Shown here one piece after another: positions 32,530 to 40,282 of a DNA stretch of 42,767 nt. Made by a program: the position numbers and the translations under genes. How positions within the stretch are numbered: the first letter of the stretch is position 1; every line of letters begins with the position of its first letter. Source of the DNA: an uncultured Ruminococcus sp. GTDB lineage: Bacteria > Bacillota > Clostridia > Oscillospirales > Acutalibacteraceae. The DNA lies in NCBI GenBank assembly GCA_902802985.1, contig CADCOE010000080.1, forward strand, positions 1 through 42,767, in the 5' to 3' direction. The notes under the pieces were generated by a model. The model saw only the letters and a program-made list of their open reading frames with translations, was not told the origin of the DNA and searched no databases.

Positions 32530-33408
32530 ATGGCAAAAAATCTGTTGTCAATTATGAATGAACATATGTCGGAGTTTTCCAAGGGGCAAAAGCTGATCGC
32601 TAATTTTATTGCCGAGCATTACGACAAGGCAGCATTTATGACGGCGTCCAAGCTTGGCGTTACCGTGGGGGTCAGTGAATCGACTGTCGTGCGCTTTGCT
32701 ACCGAGCTGGGTTACGATGGTTATCCCAAAATGCAGAAGGCAATGCAGGAAATGATACGGGATAAATTGACTTCTGTCCAGAGAATTGATGTCACTAAAA
32801 ACAGAATTGCCGATGAAAGTGTGCTCGAAGCGGTCCTTAACAGCGATATTGAAAAGATACGGCGTACTATTGAAGAAACTTCCAAGGAAGATTTCAGACA
32901 GGCTGTCAGTGCCATCTCTCACGCTAAAACAATCTATATTTTTGCTGTCAGAAGTTCTGCAGCCCTTGCTTCGTTTTTGGGATATTATTATTCGCTGATT
33001 TTTGACAATGTTAAGGTGATCAGCAACTACGGAGAATCCGAAATTTATGAAAAACTTTTCCGTATCAGTGAGGAGGACGTGATTATCGGTATCAGCTTTC
33101 CTCGCTACTCCAATGCTGCTATTAAGGCAATGACGTTCGCTCGCAGGCGGGGTGCCAAGGTTATTGCACTCACGGACAGTATGACAAGCCCTTTGGTCGA
33201 ACTTTCTAATTATGTCCTTATCGCTAAAAGTGATATGGCTTCTGTTGTCGATTCACTGGTGGCGCCACTCAGTATGATCAATGCTCTTATTGTCGCTACT
33301 GTCATTACCCGTGACAATGACGTTAAAGATACTTTCGGCAAACTGGAAAATATTTGGCAGGAATACGAGGTCTACCAAAATCATAAGAAAGAGGGGACAT
33401 CTGATTGA
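32530..33408 (+). CDS. RpiR/MurR-family transcriptional regulator (HTH_6 + SIS)
   Basis: 292 residues. The N-terminal helix-turn-helix (about 20-75) contains GQKLIANFI and TVGVSESTVVRFATELGYDGYPKMQKAM. The C-terminal SIS phosphosugar-binding domain (about 105-245) includes IYIFAVRSSAALASFLGYY and DVIIGISFPRYSNAAIKAM. Such regulators sense phosphosugars and act on nearby sugar genes; the upstream isomerase and amidohydrolase are candidates, but no operator is identified. ATG 32530 has AGGAG nine bases upstream; the TTG at 32524 is too close. Its stop overlaps the TTG start of the next gene. Confidence 0.9.
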   Translation: MAKNLLSIMNEHMSEFSKGQKLIANFIAEHYDKAAFMTASKLGVTVGVSESTVVRFATELGYDGYPKMQKAMQEMIRDKLTSVQRIDVTKNRIADESVLEAVLNSDIEKIRRTIEETSKEDFRQAVSAISHAKTIYIFAVRSSAALASFLGYYYSLIFDNVKVISNYGESEIYEKLFRISEEDVIIGISFPRYSNAAIKAMTFARRRGAKVIALTDSMTSPLVELSNYVLIAKSDMASVVDSLVAPLSMINALIVATVITRDNDVKDTFGKLENIWQEYEVYQNHKKEGTSD

Positions 33409-34637
33409 GTATCACCAAAACAGCCGTCATCGGCGGCGGTGCCGCAGGTATGATGGCAGGAATATTTGCCGCTTATCACGGCGATGCTGTTACCATTTTT
33501 GAGAAAAATAAAAAAATAGGCAGAAAACTCTACATTACCGGCAAGGGACGCTGCAATCTGACCAACTATTGTGACGTCAACACTGTGATCGCCAATATTC
33601 CTACTAACGGCAGATTTTTATACAGTGCCCTTAATGCATTTTCTCCTGCCGATACGATAGCATTTTTTACCTCCAAGGGACTGCCTCTCAAAACAGAACG
33701 GGGCAACCGGGTCTTTCCGGCGTCCGACAGGGCAGGCGATGTGGTGGATACACTCCTTAAAACGGCAAGAAAGGCAGGATGTGACATCGTCAATAAAACT
33801 GTCTCTGATCTCATCATCGATGACGGCAAAGCCTGCGGAGTGATCGTTGATGGTCGGAAAGAATTTTTTGATAGAATTATTCTGGCATCGGGCGGAAAAT
33901 CCTATCCAATGACAGGCTCTACAGGAGACGGTTATCGCTTTGCAGCAAAGGCAGGACATACCATTGCCCCACTGAAACCGTCGCTTGTTCCGCTGGAAAC
34001 CGTGGAAGCGATCCACCCCGATATGGACAGGCTCTTGCTGAAAAACGTTGCCGTGACTGTTTATGATACTCTCAAAAAGAACAAAAAAGTGTATGCCGAT
34101 TTCGGAGAAATGCAGTTTATGCCTTACGGAACAGCAGGTGCCGTCATACTGAGTGCCAGCTCCCATCTGAGGGAAATGGCCAATGGCAGGTATAAACTTG
34201 AAATTGATCTTAAACCTGCTCTGACCGAAGAAAAATTGAATGCACGGCTGCTGCGTGAACTATCTGCCCATCACAGAGAGTCTTATGAATATGTGCTGCA
34301 TTCCCTGCTGCCAAGGCAGATGATAGGAATGTTTGTGTCAATGTCCGCCATTGATCCCGATAAAAAATGCAGCGAAATTACCAGAGAAGAACGACAGTCT
34401 GTGATCCGTTTGCTGAAACACTTTACACTGACGATCAAACAGTTTCGTCCCATCGAGGAAGCTATTGTGACCTCGGGTGGCGTCAGCGTTAAGGAAATTG
34501 ATCCCAAAACAATGCAGTCAAAACTGATAAAAGGACTGTATTTTGCAGGGGAAGTGATCGATGTCGATGGCTATACGGGCGGATTTAACTTGCAGGCAGC
34601 ATTCAGTACAGGCGTACTGGCAGGCGGCAGCGGCTAA
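33405..34637 (+). CDS. HI0933/BaiN-family NAD(P)/FAD-dependent oxidoreductase
   Basis: 410 residues. The Rossmann FAD-binding motif is VIGGGAAGMMAGIFAA at the N-terminus, followed by the family stretch FEKNKKIGRKLYITGKGRCNLTN, then ASGGKSYPMTGSTGDGYRFA, and the C-terminal LYFAGEVIDVDGYTGGFNLQAAFSTG, which matches the HI0933-like family. Members are flavin reductases of mostly unknown substrate (BaiN acts on bile acids). The TTG start at 33405 overlaps the RpiR stop and has GAGGGG eight bases upstream. The gene is translationally coupled to the regulator. No terminator is obvious before the tRNA promoter. Confidence 0.9.
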   Translation: MSITKTAVIGGGAAGMMAGIFAAYHGDAVTIFEKNKKIGRKLYITGKGRCNLTNYCDVNTVIANIPTNGRFLYSALNAFSPADTIAFFTSKGLPLKTERGNRVFPASDRAGDVVDTLLKTARKAGCDIVNKTVSDLIIDDGKACGVIVDGRKEFFDRIILASGGKSYPMTGSTGDGYRFAAKAGHTIAPLKPSLVPLETVEAIHPDMDRLLLKNVAVTVYDTLKKNKKVYADFGEMQFMPYGTAGAVILSASSHLREMANGRYKLEIDLKPALTEEKLNARLLRELSAHHRESYEYVLHSLLPRQMIGMFVSMSAIDPDKKCSEITREERQSVIRLLKHFTLTIKQFRPIEEAIVTSGGVSVKEIDPKTMQSKLIKGLYFAGEVIDVDGYTGGFNLQAAFSTGVLAGGSG

Positions 34638-34714
34638 GGGAGATAACAATGGATGAAGAGATACCCTGACCGCATTCTTTGATGATTTTTTGTAAAAAAA
34701 TTGGCGGTTTCCCC

Positions 34715-34743
34715 TTGACCAAATGGAAATTCTGTAGTATAAT
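34715..34743 (+). promoter_or_regulatory. Promoter for tRNA-Thr
   Basis: TTGACC (34715-34720) and a perfect TATAAT (34738-34743) are 17 bp apart, 17 bases before the tRNA. Confidence 0.75.
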
Positions 34744-34760
34744 AGGATAGCAAAATGAAT

Positions 34761-34833
34761 GCTTGTGTAGCACAGTTGGTAGTGCAGCTCATTCGTAATG
34801 AGCAGGTCGCAGGTTCGAGTCCCGTCACAAGCT
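34761..34833 (+). tRNA. tRNA-Thr (anticodon CGT)
   Basis: The acceptor stem GCTTGTG/CACAAGC is perfect, the D stem is GCAC/GTGC, and the anticodon stem GCTCA/TGAGC encloses TTCGTAA, giving anticodon CGT. The T arm GCAGG-TTCGAGT-CCCGT has an A-C mismatch at its middle pair and a G-U at its end. Discriminator base is T; CCA is not encoded. Confidence 0.93.
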
Positions 34834-34838
34834 CTGCT

Positions 34839-34869
34839 AAACCCTTTTGTCATTGACAGAAGGGTTTTT
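34839..34869 (+). terminator. Terminator of tRNA-Thr
   Basis: AAACCCTTtTGTC (34839-34851) pairs with GACAgAAGGGTTT (34855-34867), with TTTTT at the 3' side. Confidence 0.75.
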
Positions 34870-34982
34870 ACTTTTGACTGGTTTTGTCGTTTTTTTGAAA
34901 CAATGGAATTGCTATTTTCTCCATAATATTATATACTTAATATTATCGCTGAATTTAGTGGGAAAATGAAGGAGATGTATTT

Positions 34983-35855
34983 ATGTCCCGAACTGCAATC
35001 GCCGCCGACAGCAACAGCGGCATTACATTAAAACAAGCTAAAAAATTAGGTGCATTTATCTTACCGATGTCGTTTGATGTCAATGGAACACAGTATTATG
35101 AAGGCGTTGATCTCAAACAGGAAGAATTTTATGAAATGATTTCCCGCCCCAAGACAACTGTCTCTACTACCCAGCCCTCACCTGCTGAATTGCAAAAATT
35201 CTGGAGAGGAATTTTGAAAGAATACGATGAACTGGTATATATCCCGATGTCATCGGGACTGAGCAGTTCTTGTACGACAGCGTCCATCTTGGCAAAGGAC
35301 TTTAACGGAAGAGTACACGTAGTCAATAATCAGCGTATCTCTGTTACACAGTATCAGTCTGTTGTTGATGCCCTTAATATGGCACAACAGGGCAGAAATG
35401 GCGAGTATATCAAGCAACGGTTAGAAGAAGATAAATTTCAGTCCAGTATTTATATTATGGTCAACAAACTGGACTTCCTTAAAAAAGGCGGCAGAATTAC
35501 CCCTGCGGCGGCGTTGATCGCTAATGTAATGAACCTGAAGCCTGTTTTACAAATTCAGGGTGAAAAACTGGATGCTTGTGCCAAATGCCGCGGTATGAAA
35601 TCTGCTAAGGAAAAACTGCTTGAGGTAATGCACCGTGATTTTGATATACGCTTTAAGGAACTTGCTGATAACGGCGAAATGTCTCTGTTGTTTGCTTATT
35701 CTGATATGAGCAGACACGAAGCAGAACAGTGGAGAAAAGAAATTGAAAGATCATTCCCCGGTTATAAGGTGGAAGGAGCACCTCTTTCTCTTAGTATCGG
35801 CTGCCATATCGGCCCTGGTTCGCTGGCTATCGCCTGTTCTAAAATAACAAAATAA
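34983..35855 (+). CDS. DegV-family fatty acid-binding protein
   Basis: 290 residues. DegV proteins (FakB-type) bind a fatty acid and can present it to the FakA kinase. The N-terminal AIAADSNSGIT, the TTQPSPAEL and IPMSSGLSSSCTTAS motifs around the lipid-binding Ser, and KLDFLKKGGRITPAAALIANVMNLKPVLQIQGEKL are diagnostic. No fakA is present in the window. AAGGAG lies eight bases before the ATG. The gene stands alone between the tRNA-Thr terminator and its own terminator. Confidence 0.93.
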   Translation: MSRTAIAADSNSGITLKQAKKLGAFILPMSFDVNGTQYYEGVDLKQEEFYEMISRPKTTVSTTQPSPAELQKFWRGILKEYDELVYIPMSSGLSSSCTTASILAKDFNGRVHVVNNQRISVTQYQSVVDALNMAQQGRNGEYIKQRLEEDKFQSSIYIMVNKLDFLKKGGRITPAAALIANVMNLKPVLQIQGEKLDACAKCRGMKSAKEKLLEVMHRDFDIRFKELADNGEMSLLFAYSDMSRHEAEQWRKEIERSFPGYKVEGAPLSLSIGCHIGPGSLAIACSKITK

Positions 35856-35862
35856 ACCTTTG

Positions 35863-35904
35863 TCCCGATGAAATGACTCTGAAACAGATTTCATCGGGAT
35901 TTTT
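35863..35904 (+). terminator. Terminator of the DegV gene
   Basis: TCCCGATGAAAT (35863-35874) is complementary to ATTTCATCGGGA (35888-35899), followed by TTTTTC. Confidence 0.85.
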
Positions 35905-35905
35905 C

Positions 35906-35952
35906 TTGACAAAAGAAAAAGAATTGATTATAATATGATTATGATATTATCA
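35906..35952 (+). promoter_or_regulatory. Consensus promoter with palindrome at the start site (Nudix regulator)
   Basis: TTGACA (35906-35911) and TATAAT (35929-35934), both perfect, are 17 bp apart. The 11-bp palindrome TGATATTATCA (35942-35952) covers the predicted start site, and a further TGATAA (35969-35974) lies 17 bases on, just before the ATG. This is the layout of an autorepressor site. Confidence 0.6.
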
Positions 35953-35975
35953 AATAATTACTAACAGGTGATAAT

Positions 35976-36866
35976 ATGGAAATAAAAGATAAAAACGGAC
36001 TGACGGAACGTGAATTTCTTGAACAATATCGACCGGGAGATTATGAACGACCTTCGGTTGCAGCAGACATCGTTCTCTTTACAGCGGCTAACTGTGAGGA
36101 AAATAATTACCGCAGACTGCCTAAAAAAACACTTCAGCTATTGTTAATTCGGCGAGGCGGTCATCCTTATCTCGGTTCGTGGGCTTTGCCGGGAGGCTTT
36201 GTTAATCCCGATGAAACCACTGAACAGGCTGCCAGACGTGAACTGACCGAAGAAACCGGTGTGGATCATATTTATCTTGAACAGCTTTATACTTTCAGTG
36301 AGCCTCACCGTGATCCCAGAATGTGGGTGATGAGCTGCTCTTATATGGCGTTGATCGACAGTACCAAGGTGCAGGTCGAGGCCGGCGATGACGCTGAAAA
36401 TGCCCAATGGTTCAATATTCAGCTGTTGACTGTCAAAGAGGATGTCACAGAGGCAGAGGACGGCTTTGTGACAGTGACGGATTACCTGTTAACCCTTCAG
36501 CACGATGAGGAACAGTTGTATGCGGAAATAAGACGCATCAAGACCCGCAACCGCACCGGAACCGATGTTCAGTATCGAATAATACGCAATGTAGGCTTGG
36601 CATTTGACCACGCCAAGATTATTACGGTTGCTATCGAACGTCTCAGGGGAAAACTGAATTATACTGATATTGCCCTTAATTTGATGCCCGAATATTTTAC
36701 TCTTACGGAGTTGCAGCAGGTTTACGAAATCATTCTTAACAAACAACTGCTCAAAGCTCCGTTCCGCAGAAAGTATTCCATACTGGTCGAAGAAACCGAT
36801 AAGCTCACCAAGGATGCGGGACACCGTCCCTCTCGCTTATACAGACGCAGTCGAAAAATAGATTAA
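35976..36866 (+). CDS. NrtR-like Nudix-family transcriptional regulator / hydrolase
   Basis: 296 residues. The N-terminal Nudix domain (about 30-155) keeps a complete Nudix box, G74-x5-E80-x7-REL-TEETGV, so hydrolase activity on an ADP-ribose-like compound is possible. The C-terminal part (about 205-285) matches the NrtR winged-helix: LAFDHAKIITVAIERLRGKLNYTDIALNLMPEYFTLTELQQVYEIIL...FRRK. NrtR proteins control NAD or pentose metabolism and use the Nudix domain as sensor. No NAD gene is adjacent; the next two genes are a two-component system, and the first of these begins only 13 bases after the stop. A palindrome lies over its own start site. Confidence 0.87.
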   Translation: MEIKDKNGLTEREFLEQYRPGDYERPSVAADIVLFTAANCEENNYRRLPKKTLQLLLIRRGGHPYLGSWALPGGFVNPDETTEQAARRELTEETGVDHIYLEQLYTFSEPHRDPRMWVMSCSYMALIDSTKVQVEAGDDAENAQWFNIQLLTVKEDVTEAEDGFVTVTDYLLTLQHDEEQLYAEIRRIKTRNRTGTDVQYRIIRNVGLAFDHAKIITVAIERLRGKLNYTDIALNLMPEYFTLTELQQVYEIILNKQLLKAPFRRKYSILVEETDKLTKDAGHRPSRLYRRSRKID

Positions 36867-36879
36867 GGAGGGGATGTCG

Positions 36880-37554
36880 TTGAAAATATTACTCGTGGAA
36901 GATGAAATCGGGCTTGCCGATGCGGTGGGAGCTATTTTACACAAGGAAGGTTATGAGGTCGATATTGCTAATGATGGCAAGGCAGGACTGGATCTTGCTT
37001 TGTCAGATGCTTACGACTGTATTGTGCTGGATATTATGCTGCCGCTCATCAACGGACTGGATGTACTTACCTATATCAGAGTCAAAGAAATAGAAACGCC
37101 TGTTTTGCTTCTGACGGCTAAGTCCGAAATCGACGATAAAATTAAAGGATTGGATTGTGGTGCGGACGATTATCTGACGAAACCGTTCTCTACCGGAGAA
37201 CTGCTGGCAAGAATTCGTGCAATGCTCCGAAGAAAAGGTATTCCTGTTGACATTAATCCTAAATACGGGGATATTACCCTTGACATTAAAAAGGGAGAAC
37301 TGATTTGCGGTACTCATTCTGTGGTACTGGGACGAAAAGAATTTCAGATGATGGAGTTGCTAATTTCACACTCGGGACAAATCGTTACCAAAGAAAATTT
37401 TGTTACTAAAATATGGGGATATAACAACGAATCTGAATACAACAATGTCGAAGTGTATATTTCTTTTCTCCGCAAGAAGCTCACAATGCTCCGCTCTGAC
37501 GTTCAGATCAAAACCAGACGGGGTATAGGCTATTGTCTGACAGGTGGGAAATGA
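36880..37554 (+). CDS. OmpR-family response regulator
   Basis: 224 residues. The receiver domain has the acidic pocket E7-D8-E9 (MKILLVEDE), phosphoacceptor D51 in CIVLDIMLP, T79 and K101 (LTKPF). The winged-helix DNA-binding domain follows (about 130-224; VVLGRKEFQMMELLISHSGQIVTKENFVTKIWGY, VEVYISFLRKKL, IKTRRGIGYCL). I choose TTG at 36880, seven bases after AGGAGG, since it gives the canonical N-terminus; the ATG at 36874 touches the ribosome binding site. It overlaps the kinase start by ATGA. The signal is unknown. Confidence 0.92.
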   Translation: MKILLVEDEIGLADAVGAILHKEGYEVDIANDGKAGLDLALSDAYDCIVLDIMLPLINGLDVLTYIRVKEIETPVLLLTAKSEIDDKIKGLDCGADDYLTKPFSTGELLARIRAMLRRKGIPVDINPKYGDITLDIKKGELICGTHSVVLGRKEFQMMELLISHSGQIVTKENFVTKIWGYNNESEYNNVEVYISFLRKKLTMLRSDVQIKTRRGIGYCLTGGK

Positions 37555-38756
37555 TCAAAAAGCTCAGAATAAAAATCATTATCGTCATTACCTTTTTAGT
37601 AGCAGTGCTTATTGGTGTGCTGATCGCTTCGGTCAACATCGTTAACCAAACCGGCAGCAGCTATGCGATACAAAACCGTTTGGAAAGACTTTCCAGAAAT
37701 GACGGTCGCTTTTTTGGCAGAGGAGATATTGACCCTTATAAGGATTTTGAAGAAGCGTATGTGGACAGCTTTTCTGTCCTGCTCGATGATACCTATACCA
37801 TCACGGGCATTATCCTCAACCGTGACATTACCGTGCAGGAGGACGAGATCATTCCTTATGTCAATCAGGCTTTGCAGGCACAGAGCGATTACGGCGAAAT
37901 TGGCAATTATGCCTTTTATGTCAGTGAAAAGCCTTATGGTCTTATTGTAGTGTTTATGGACATCAGTACTCAGCAGAATGCTAACCAAAATCTCGTGATA
38001 ATGACATCGATTATCGGAATATTGGCAATATTGGTGTTTTTTGTTATTGCGATCATTCTTTCGGGCTGGCTGGTTAAACCTGTTAAAGAAACGTTTGATA
38101 AGCAAAAGCTGTTCATTTCTAATGCCAGCCACGAACTGAAAACACCGCTGGCGGTCATCAGTGCCAATTCTGATGTCCTTGAAGGAGAGATCGGGGAAAA
38201 TAAATGGCTGTCCTATATTCGTTCTGAAACTGTCCGTATGAGTGAACTGGTCAATGAATTGCTTAGTTTGGCACGGCTGGACGATAAAAGCGGCAGCAAA
38301 CTGGTGATGACCGATTTGAATTTGACGGATCTTGTGCTGTCAACGGCATTGCCGTTTGAAAGTACTATGTTTGAAAATGGAAAGATATTTGACGTTACGG
38401 CGGAACCGGATGTCAGGTGTCACGGGGATGAAAGTTCCATTAAACATCTGCTCACTATACTTATTGACAATGCAGCAAAATATTCTGCCGAACACGGGGA
38501 AATCTCGGTCAGATTGTATACACAGATGAATAAAAAAATCATCGAGGTCTATAACACCGGTAACGGTATTCCTGCTGATAAACTTCATAAAATATTTGAA
38601 CGGTTTTATCGGGAGGATGAAGCCCGCAACAGTCAGAGCGGCGGTTACGGGTTGGGACTGGCTATCGCCAAGTCGATTGCACAGGCACATAATGGTAAAA
38701 TCCGTGCCGAAAGCGAATACGGAAAATGGGTTAGGTTTATTGTCGTACTGCCATAA
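37551..38756 (+). CDS. Sensor histidine kinase, HAMP-less
   Basis: 401 residues. Two membrane helices (about 8-30 and 148-171) bracket an extracellular sensor domain of about 115 residues. The second helix leads within about 15 residues into the dimerisation helix FISNASHELKTPLAVIS with phosphoacceptor H194, leaving no room for a HAMP domain. The ATPase domain has the N box LIDNAAKYSAEHGEI, NTGNGIPADKLHKIFERFYR and the G box GYGLGLAIAKSI. The start ATG overlaps the response regulator stop. Sensor-domain ligand is unknown. Confidence 0.92.
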   Translation: MIKKLRIKIIIVITFLVAVLIGVLIASVNIVNQTGSSYAIQNRLERLSRNDGRFFGRGDIDPYKDFEEAYVDSFSVLLDDTYTITGIILNRDITVQEDEIIPYVNQALQAQSDYGEIGNYAFYVSEKPYGLIVVFMDISTQQNANQNLVIMTSIIGILAILVFFVIAIILSGWLVKPVKETFDKQKLFISNASHELKTPLAVISANSDVLEGEIGENKWLSYIRSETVRMSELVNELLSLARLDDKSGSKLVMTDLNLTDLVLSTALPFESTMFENGKIFDVTAEPDVRCHGDESSIKHLLTILIDNAAKYSAEHGEISVRLYTQMNKKIIEVYNTGNGIPADKLHKIFERFYREDEARNSQSGGYGLGLAIAKSIAQAHNGKIRAESEYGKWVRFIVVLP

Positions 38757-38802
38757 GTGCAGCTGTCACGACAGGAATTTTATCAATAAAGGAGCAAAAC
38801 AG

Positions 38803-39288
38803 ATGCGTACAGACAAAATTAATTACTATCTGGATATTGCCGAAACTGTCCTCGAAAGAGGGACTTGTCTGAGAAGAAATTATGGTGCGATTATTGTTAA
38901 TAATGACCAGATTATCTCCACAGGTTATGTCGGTGCTCCCAGAGGAAGAAAAAATTGTATTGATATGAATGTGTGTGTTCGTGAAACACTGAAAGTCCCC
39001 AGAGGAGAACGCTATGAGCTTTGCCGCTCGGTTCACGCCGAACAAAATGCGATTATCCACGCTTCCCGTGAAGATATGATCGGAGCAGTGATGTACCTCG
39101 TCGGAAAAGACGCTAAAACCGGTCAATATGTAGAAAATGCCTCTGCCTGTTCTTTGTGCAAGCGAATGATTATTAATGCAGGCATTCATAATGTTATCAT
39201 CCGTAACAGTAAGAAACAATATACCGTTGTGGATGTTAATGATTGGATTATCAATGACGAATCGATCAACGGTATGATGGGATACTGA
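38803..39288 (+). CDS. dCMP deaminase-like cytidine/deoxycytidylate deaminase family protein
   Basis: 161 residues of the zinc-dependent deaminase fold. Zinc ligands and catalytic Glu are H78 and E80 in SVHAEQNAI, with C116 and C119 in SACSLCKRMIINAGI. The usual PCxxC proline is Ala here. The N-terminal insertion after GYVGAPRGRKNC, with CVRETLKVPRGERYELC, is typical of deoxycytidylate deaminases (ComEB/dCMP deaminase type) that feed dUMP to dTMP synthesis. AAAGGAGC lies eight bases before ATG 38803; the longer upstream reading overlaps the kinase gene. Gap to the kinase is 46 nt. Confidence 0.88.
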   Translation: MRTDKINYYLDIAETVLERGTCLRRNYGAIIVNNDQIISTGYVGAPRGRKNCIDMNVCVRETLKVPRGERYELCRSVHAEQNAIIHASREDMIGAVMYLVGKDAKTGQYVENASACSLCKRMIINAGIHNVIIRNSKKQYTVVDVNDWIINDESINGMMGY

Positions 39289-39299
39289 TAAATTGTAAA

Positions 39300-39323
39300 A
39301 AAATGGAGGATTTTTTCCATTTT
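39300..39323 (+). terminator. Weak terminator after the deaminase gene
   Basis: AAAATGGA (39300-39307) pairs with TCCATTTT (39316-39323), eight AT-rich base pairs. Confidence 0.4.
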
Positions 39324-39326
39324 CCA

Positions 39327-39355
39327 TTTACGAAATAAATTTTCTGTGCTATAAT
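39327..39355 (+). promoter_or_regulatory. Promoter for mscL
   Basis: TTTACG (39327-39332) and a perfect TATAAT (39350-39355) are 17 bp apart. Confidence 0.55.
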
Positions 39356-39391
39356 ATTGCATATAAATTTTATACAGGAAAGGTGAAAACT

Positions 39392-39895
39392 ATGAAGAAA
39401 TTAATGAGCGAATTTAAGGAATTTGTGATGCGTGGCAACGTGATTGATTTGGCAGTCGGTGTTATCATTGGCGGAGCGTTTGGCTCAATCGTTACCTCTC
39501 TTTGCGATGACGTTATTATGCCCGGTATCAACTATCTTATCGGTACTATTATCGGTATTAAGGACGTCGAACAAATGACGGCTGTTCTTAATGTTGGTCC
39601 GATCGCATTCGGTAAGTTTGCGGCTGCTATCATCAACTTCCTCATTATGGCAATCATTATCTTTGCGCTGGTCAAGTCTGTTAACAAGCTGATGAGTATT
39701 GCCAAGAAGCCCGAAGAGGAAGAAGTGACAACCAAACAATGTCCGTTCTGTATGAGCGAAATTGACATCAATGCTACCCGCTGCCCTCATTGTACTTCTG
39801 TCATTGAACTGGCTGTACAGGAAGAAGTAGAGGAAGAAAAGGCGGAAGCTGTCAAGGCAGAAGAAGAAAAGGGTAAGAAAAAGCTAAAAAAATAA
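39392..39895 (+). CDS. mscL: Large-conductance mechanosensitive channel MscL with C-terminal zinc ribbon
   Basis: 167 residues. The N-terminal amphipathic helix and first membrane helix (EFKEFVMRGNVIDLAVGVIIGGAFGSIVTSL) and second helix (AAAIINFLIMAIIIFALVKSVNKL) are standard MscL. It releases solutes on extreme hypo-osmotic tension. After the channel core, residues about 112-131 form a zinc-ribbon-like CPFC-x10-CPHC, then a Glu/Lys-rich tail replaces the short helical bundle. ATG 39392 has AAAGG eight bases upstream. The end of the gene overlaps a hairpin shared with the minus-strand gene. Confidence 0.93.
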   Translation: MKKLMSEFKEFVMRGNVIDLAVGVIIGGAFGSIVTSLCDDVIMPGINYLIGTIIGIKDVEQMTAVLNVGPIAFGKFAAAIINFLIMAIIIFALVKSVNKLMSIAKKPEEEEVTTKQCPFCMSEIDINATRCPHCTSVIELAVQEEVEEEKAEAVKAEEEKGKKKLKK

Positions 39896-39919
39896 AGCTC
39901 CGATGGATCATCAGAGCTT
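39895..39919. terminator. Shared hairpin terminator of mscL and the cysteine-rich small gene
   Basis: AAGCTC (39895-39900) with GAGCTT (39914-39919), plus inner GATG/CATC, forms a hairpin. The minus-strand gene's stop codon lies inside it, and on that strand the hairpin is followed by a T-rich stretch read from the mscL C-terminal codons. Confidence 0.55.
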
Positions 39920-40141
39920 AAAATCATCGGCGGTAAATTTAGGAAGTGTCGGAGCGGACTTTGGCTCACGCTTTAAAGGGTCATATACATACCTTTTGCA
40001 CGGAGTATCAACGGACAGCGTTCCCAATCGACACACCGAATTGCCGTCGTTATTTTTTGATGAAAATTCGCAGTACTCGCATCGTGGCTCGATATTGTTG
40101 CCAAAGAGTTTTTTTCTTTGTATCGGTAACGGAAAAAACAT
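39911..40141 (-). CDS. Small cysteine-rich conserved clostridial protein, function unknown
   Basis: 76 residues. Four cysteines (CEYC, then single C in VCRLG and PCKRY) suggest one metal site. The C-terminal YDPLKREPKSAPTLPKFTADDFKL matches my recollection of a small, widely distributed clostridial family ending in 'YDPLKR.P.....LPKF...DF.L'. ATG 40141 has AAAGGAG seven bases upstream; a second ATG at 40147 is one base from that site. It is convergent with mscL and divergent from pgeF. Not a shadow: the other frames here are poor, and the ribosome binding site is strong. Confidence 0.75.
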   Translation of the reverse strand: MFFPLPIQRKKLFGNNIEPRCEYCEFSSKNNDGNSVCRLGTLSVDTPCKRYVYDPLKREPKSAPTLPKFTADDFKL

Positions 40142-40282
40142 AACCATTCTCCTTTGTGTTTCTTTAACTCTATTATACCATTATGACGAGCGATAATCAA
40201 ACATAAATCAGCGATTATTCCAAATGATGTCAAATTAATTCCTTGCTGGCGTTGACGGCAATTCATTGGAAGGAGTAACTAT

